DNA from: Anaerocolumna xylanovorans DSM 12503
Lineage (GTDB): Bacteria; Bacillota; Clostridia; Lachnospirales; Lachnospiraceae
Length of the DNA: 64,000 bases
NCBI RefSeq assembly: GCF_900143645.1
Contig: NZ_FRFD01000007.1
Coordinates: forward strand, 186,606 to 250,605
Direction of reading: 5' to 3'
The position numbers were made by a program, and so were the translations under genes. Below the pieces are notes generated by a model. That model saw nothing but the letters and a program-made list of their open reading frames with translations, did not search any database and was not told the origin of the DNA. Below, in pieces: positions 60,735-64,000 of the stretch; position 1 is the first letter of the stretch; every line of letters starts with the position of its first letter.

Positions 60735-61439
60735 CTAAGCTGTCACAACGGTTCCGTCAGACTTTCCATGAACAGCTTTGATAATACTCTCTTCCTTTTC
60801 CAGTGCAAATACTAACATTGGCATTTTATTTTCCATAGCAAGGACGGTTGCTGACAAATCCACCACTGCAAGCTGTTTATCCAGGGCTTCTTTCAGACTT
60901 ATCTCACTGTACTTCTTTGCACCCGGATTCTTCTTGGGATCACTGTCATAGACCCCATCCACTGCCTTTGCCATCAATATCACATCTGCTTCCAGCTCAA
61001 CTGCTCTTAGAACAACTCCCGTATCCGTTGAGAAATACGGATGCCCTGTTCCTCCTGCTAAGAACACTACCATACCTTTTTCAAAATATTTATTTGCTCT
61101 GTCCTTTGAGAAAATCTTTGTCATTGAGCCGCATTCAAAAGGAGTAAGTACCTGAGTCTTCATGCCGGCATAACGGAAAATCTCTGAAACATAAATACAA
61201 TTCATAACAGTTGCCAGCATACCTATTTGATCAGCCTTTGTACGGTCAATTGTCTCGCTGGTTCTTCCTCTCCAGAAGTTACCCCCGCCTATTACAACTC
61301 CTACCTCAATTCCCTCCTGCACCAGCTGCTTTACCTGATTTGCAACTTTAATACAGGTAGCTTCATCAAAACCGGTCTTTTTATCGCCGGCCAGAGCCTC
61401 CCCGCTTAGCTTCAGTAAGACTCTTTTATATCTGTTCAT
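60735..61439 (-). CDS. pyrH: UMP kinase
   Basis: This enzyme phosphorylates UMP to UDP. The 234-residue hexameric amino-acid-kinase-fold enzyme has VLLKLSGEALAG, VGVVIGGGNFWRGR, FLAGGTGHPYFSTDT and the final KSDGTVVTA. ATG follows GGAGGTATTG. It is first of the canonical translation/lipid string; rpsB-tsf, usual upstream neighbours, are not here. Confidence 0.98.
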   Translation of the reverse strand: MNRYKRVLLKLSGEALAGDKKTGFDEATCIKVANQVKQLVQEGIEVGVVIGGGNFWRGRTSETIDRTKADQIGMLATVMNCIYVSEIFRYAGMKTQVLTPFECGSMTKIFSKDRANKYFEKGMVVFLAGGTGHPYFSTDTGVVLRAVELEADVILMAKAVDGVYDSDPKKNPGAKKYSEISLKEALDKQLAVVDLSATVLAMENKMPMLVFALEKEESIIKAVHGKSDGTVVTA

Positions 61440-61454
61440 TTACAATACCTCCAA

Positions 61455-62237
61455 TTATTCAAATATGTTATCAATATTAACAGCTGCGTAAGACAGAGAG
61501 CAGAAACCTTCAATAACAGCACCATTGTTAATCTGAATAGAGGCAGCTTTAATATTTCCCTTAATAACCGCTGATGAATCAATCACAATAGGACCGCTGA
61601 TATCAATATCACCTTTAACAGCACCTGCAATAAATCCGGCAGTTCCAAGAATATCTCCGATGATTACCGTTCCAAGACCTATTCTTATATTGCCTTCACT
61701 GGTAATTGAGCCTTCAAAGCGCTTTGCACCTATATAAACATCTGAAGCTGAACAGTTTCCATTCACATTTCCTATTACCGATAACTTTCCTTTACAGTCA
61801 ACGTCTCCTCTGATAGTACCTATTACTTCCAGCGATCCGTCCGTACGAAGATTACCGGTAAGTACCGTACTCTTTGCTATGATAGTTATTTCTTCTGTCA
61901 GATCTGTACCATCACCGTTAGTCTCTTCTGTCTCGGTACCCTGCCCATCCTCTTCTTTTTCGTTTACAGCCTGCTCTTCATCCTTTAAAGTCTCCGTTTC
62001 AGAAGTTAACAATGCTTCCAAGAGTTCTTTATCTACATTGTCCTCCTCTGTCAGCTCATCTTCTTTCTCCTCTTTTGCAGTTTCGCCTTCTGTTTCTTTT
62101 GCTTGTCCCTCTGCTGCTGCACTTTCATTTTCTTCCTCTGAAGTATTATCCTTGCCTTCGTTCTCTAAAACCTCTTCCGGTAATAATTCATTAACCGCTT
62201 GCGATAAATCATCTTTAAAATCTTTAAAAAAGCCCAT
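61455..62237 (-). CDS. Bactofilin-type polymer-forming protein
   Basis: The 260-residue protein has a long acidic, Glu-rich low-complexity N-terminal half (about 20-115). A bactofilin beta-helix domain (about 118-250) follows, with repeats such as VLTGNLRTDGSLEVIGTIRG and GKLSVIGNVNGNCSA. Bactofilins form membrane-linked filaments in shape and wall control. The acidic extension is unusually long. It lies 16 bp from pyrH and 22 bp from a polysaccharide deacetylase gene. Confidence 0.88.
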   Translation of the reverse strand: MGFFKDFKDDLSQAVNELLPEEVLENEGKDNTSEEENESAAAEGQAKETEGETAKEEKEDELTEEDNVDKELLEALLTSETETLKDEEQAVNEKEEDGQGTETEETNGDGTDLTEEITIIAKSTVLTGNLRTDGSLEVIGTIRGDVDCKGKLSVIGNVNGNCSASDVYIGAKRFEGSITSEGNIRIGLGTVIIGDILGTAGFIAGAVKGDIDISGPIVIDSSAVIKGNIKAASIQINNGAVIEGFCSLSYAAVNIDNIFE

Positions 62238-62258
62238 TTAAAGTTCCTCCTATGTAAT

Positions 62259-63479
62259 TTACTTATTATAAAGTTCTGATGAACTAAGTTTTACCTGCTG
62301 GATAGGTTTCACTGTATCATTTAAAGCAAGCAACTTGGCACCGCTTTCTGTCAATGTACTTAGTAAGCTATCAAGAGACCTGACTGTATTCAGCTTGGCA
62401 TCCGTGTCATGCATCAGTACGATAGATCTCGTATGGTCCGCAATACCTTCCAGTATATTATCGCAAAGCTGCTCCGGTTTATAATTCACACCCGTCGCAT
62501 CACCGCTTGCCACATTCCAATCGTAATAAACCACATTCTCTTTATTGAGATAACGAATAAAAACAGACATATCCGTACTGCTGACCTCATTACCGCTTCC
62601 TCCCGGAAAACGGTAAATATCCGTCTCCAAACCAGTAGTTTCATATATCAATTGTCTTATTCGTTTATAATCACTTTCAAATGCCTTTAAAGATTTGTAT
62701 ATCTGGTCATAATCGTGAGAATATGAGTGCATACCAATGGAATGCCCTTCTTCCACTATCCGCTTATATGATTTTTTAGACTGTTCATCCGTTTTTCCTA
62801 TTACAAAAAAGGTTGCCTTTACATGGTACTTATCCAGAATATTAAGAATATCATCCGTGTAACCGCTTGGACCGTCATCAAAGGTTAAGTATACTTCCTT
62901 TCCTTCATACTTCTTCCTTTCCTGCTCATCTATATTCTTCCTGGTATCTTTTAAAGAGACCGGTTTTTTATCCTGCGCTCCTTGCTCTTTTTCATCTGCA
63001 TTTAAAGCATCCTCTTTGCTGCCAGAAGATACCTCTGTTGTCTTTTTATTTGATTGTTCTTCATTATCTTTTGCTGCTGCCGGTGATATTATGGCTTCTT
63101 TTGAACCTGCGGAATTTCCACCTGAATTACTTGCAGAATCATTTCGGGTCAAGCTGGTATCCAGAGAACTGCCAGCTGACATCTCTTCCTCATTATAACT
63201 GTTTTTTTCTGATTCTTCAAGTGAAGATGAATAATCTTCTGCCTGATAATATAAATTTTTTTCAAAAGCTTCACCGCTTTTTTCTTCCATTCCCACCTGT
63301 TTCTCTGTCAATATATCAATCTTTCTCTCCAGAGAATAAATTTTACCAAACAAGATTACACAAAGTAAAGTTGGAAGCAGTAAGCAAATTATAATTATTA
63401 TTATAATCGCATTCTTCAGGTGCTTTATACGCCTTTTCCTGCGAAGTGTATTTTCTGTTTCTGGCCGGCCATTATCCAT
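62259..63479 (-). CDS. Membrane-anchored polysaccharide deacetylase (NodB domain)
   Basis: The 406-residue protein has a basic start, one transmembrane helix (about 25-45), a coil and a Ser/Asn/Lys/Glu-rich linker to about 195. Then comes a NodB domain: VYLTFDDGPSGYTDDI (metal-site Asp pair), GHSIGMHSYSHDY (His pair) and YRFPGGSGNE. Such enzymes remove acetyl groups from peptidoglycan or other GlcNAc polymers outside the cell. Neighbour bactofilin suggests a wall or shape role. Confidence 0.93.
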   Translation of the reverse strand: MDNGRPETENTLRRKRRIKHLKNAIIIIIIICLLLPTLLCVILFGKIYSLERKIDILTEKQVGMEEKSGEAFEKNLYYQAEDYSSSLEESEKNSYNEEEMSAGSSLDTSLTRNDSASNSGGNSAGSKEAIISPAAAKDNEEQSNKKTTEVSSGSKEDALNADEKEQGAQDKKPVSLKDTRKNIDEQERKKYEGKEVYLTFDDGPSGYTDDILNILDKYHVKATFFVIGKTDEQSKKSYKRIVEEGHSIGMHSYSHDYDQIYKSLKAFESDYKRIRQLIYETTGLETDIYRFPGGSGNEVSSTDMSVFIRYLNKENVVYYDWNVASGDATGVNYKPEQLCDNILEGIADHTRSIVLMHDTDAKLNTVRSLDSLLSTLTESGAKLLALNDTVKPIQQVKLSSSELYNK

Positions 63480-63618
63480 GTTTCTATCAAGTCTCCCTTA
63501 TATTGCCCCTTTTGTTATATTCTATCATAAAACATCGAAAATTGAAAGAAACACCTTTAGTACTATTGACCTATAATGGCTTATCCCTGCCAGCCCTGAA
63601 CTGACATTCCCAATCGGT

Positions 63619-63654
63619 AAAAAGGACACTGCCAATAGTAGACAGTGCCCTTTC
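63619..63654 (-). terminator. Terminator of the right-edge gene
   Basis: Read leftward, AAAGGGCACTGTC and the facing CAGTGTCCTTT arm (63621-63653) pair around TACTATTG, followed by TTTTT. Confidence 0.85.
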
Positions 63655-63661
63655 CAAAGCT

Positions 63662-64000
63662 TTAGAAACACAAATAGAAGAATATCAATCTTAAGTTAAT
63701 CCTTTCATAGACCCATGCATTTCTTCTCCAACGGAAACCTTCCACATGGTTTCTTCCTATAAAGGTAGGGAAAAACCAGAAATTACTTCCATTAATAAGC
63801 CAAACATAAGTAAATCGGTTAAAACAGGTCCATAGATTGCCAGGACCTATCTGCCCTCCTATTCGGAAAGCTTCCGGACCCTCTGTATTGGCAGGTAATT
63901 CTGGTATAAAATTGGGCGGCGGTATCATAGGCTGTGGCGGCCTTGGCCCCGGTCCTGGCCCTGGCTGCGGCGGTCTTGGCCCCGGTCCTGGTCCTGGCTG
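63662..64000 (-). CDS. Pro/Gly-repeat surface protein, C-terminal part
   Basis: The frame enters from the right edge and ends at 63662. The visible 112 residues start with two copies of an 11-residue unit QPGPGPGPRPP (33-bp tandem repeat, 63935-64000), then a linker MIPPPNFIPELP. A C-terminal domain of about 65 residues follows, rich in aromatic residues (RFTYVWLINGSNFWFFPTFI and GFRWRRNAWVYERINLR). Similar domains end many clostridial surface or spore proteins of unknown role. ATG 63928 is internal, since the repeat continues in frame upstream. Confidence 0.75.
   Translation of the reverse strand, partial: QPGPGPGPRPPQPGPGPGPRPPQPMIPPPNFIPELPANTEGPEAFRIGGQIGPGNLWTCFNRFTYVWLINGSNFWFFPTFIGRNHVEGFRWRRNAWVYERINLRLIFFYLCF

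Noticed and set aside
61879..62241. Ser-rich 120-codon plus-strand frame
   Set aside because: It is the complement of the Glu-rich low-complexity part of the bactofilin gene.
1..64000. CRISPR array, IS element or replication origin
   Set aside because: No regularly spaced identical repeats with unique spacers, no transposase frame with end repeats and no DnaA-box cluster were seen.

Overview
The window looks like chromosomal DNA of a spore-forming, AT-rich anaerobic Firmicute, most likely Clostridia of the Lachnospiraceae type. The reasons are PolC, the yqfC-yqfD-phoH-ybeY sporulation/RNA neighbourhood, BclA-like collagen proteins, SpoVB- and BofC-like proteins, and the order pyrH-frr-uppS-cdsA-dxr-rseP-ispG-polC. 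This is judged from protein resemblance and gene order only; no search was run.

Layout: (1) 1-6.2 kb is the right end of an integrated element (prophage or ICE). It has a repressor with divergent promoters, a large serine recombinase and small unknown genes. It interrupts miaB at the conserved Gly-Cys of the N-terminal domain, and the miaB 5' remnant is at 6198-6377. (2) 6.5-12.4 kb holds proline synthesis (proB, proA), 5-formyl-THF cyclo-ligase, YnzC and two flavoproteins. (3) 12.7-16.2 kb holds a flavodoxin, a CheY-like regulator and leuS. (4) 16.4-21.9 kb is a divergent locus of three collagen-like spore-surface proteins and two GT2-TPR glycosyltransferases. Both arms have sigma-K-like promoters. 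(5) 22-29.8 kb holds BofC-like, SpoVB-like, DUF3048 lipoprotein, ybeY, a shortened PgpH-like protein, phoH, yqfD and yqfC. (6) 29.9-32.2 kb holds a GT4, a VTT-domain protein and rpsU. (7) 32.2-42.1 kb is one eight-gene operon built around an exosortase G (XrtG) system: MCP, two PTPS-like domains, Firmicu-CTERM-type substrate, exosortase, glycosyltransferase, membrane sensor and GT2-GtrA. (8) 42.4-45.4 kb holds alaS and tRNA-Glu(CTC). (9) 45.4-49.0 kb is a small exopolysaccharide module: processive GT2, acyltransferase 3 and GH18. (10) 49.3-63.5 kb holds polC, ispG, an inserted double-glycine peptide gene, rseP, dxr, cdsA, uppS, frr, pyrH, a bactofilin and a polysaccharide deacetylase. (11) The right edge holds the C-terminus of a Pro/Gly-repeat surface protein.

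Most host genes are on the minus strand. Two themes recur. One is spore and cell-surface glycobiology: collagen proteins with dedicated glycosyltransferases, the exosortase G operon, the GT2/AT3/GH18 module, a deacetylase and a flippase. The other is insertion into otherwise canonical gene strings: the element in miaB, and the bacteriocin-like gene between rseP and ispG. A two-hairpin intergenic repeat occurs twice, 48 kb apart.
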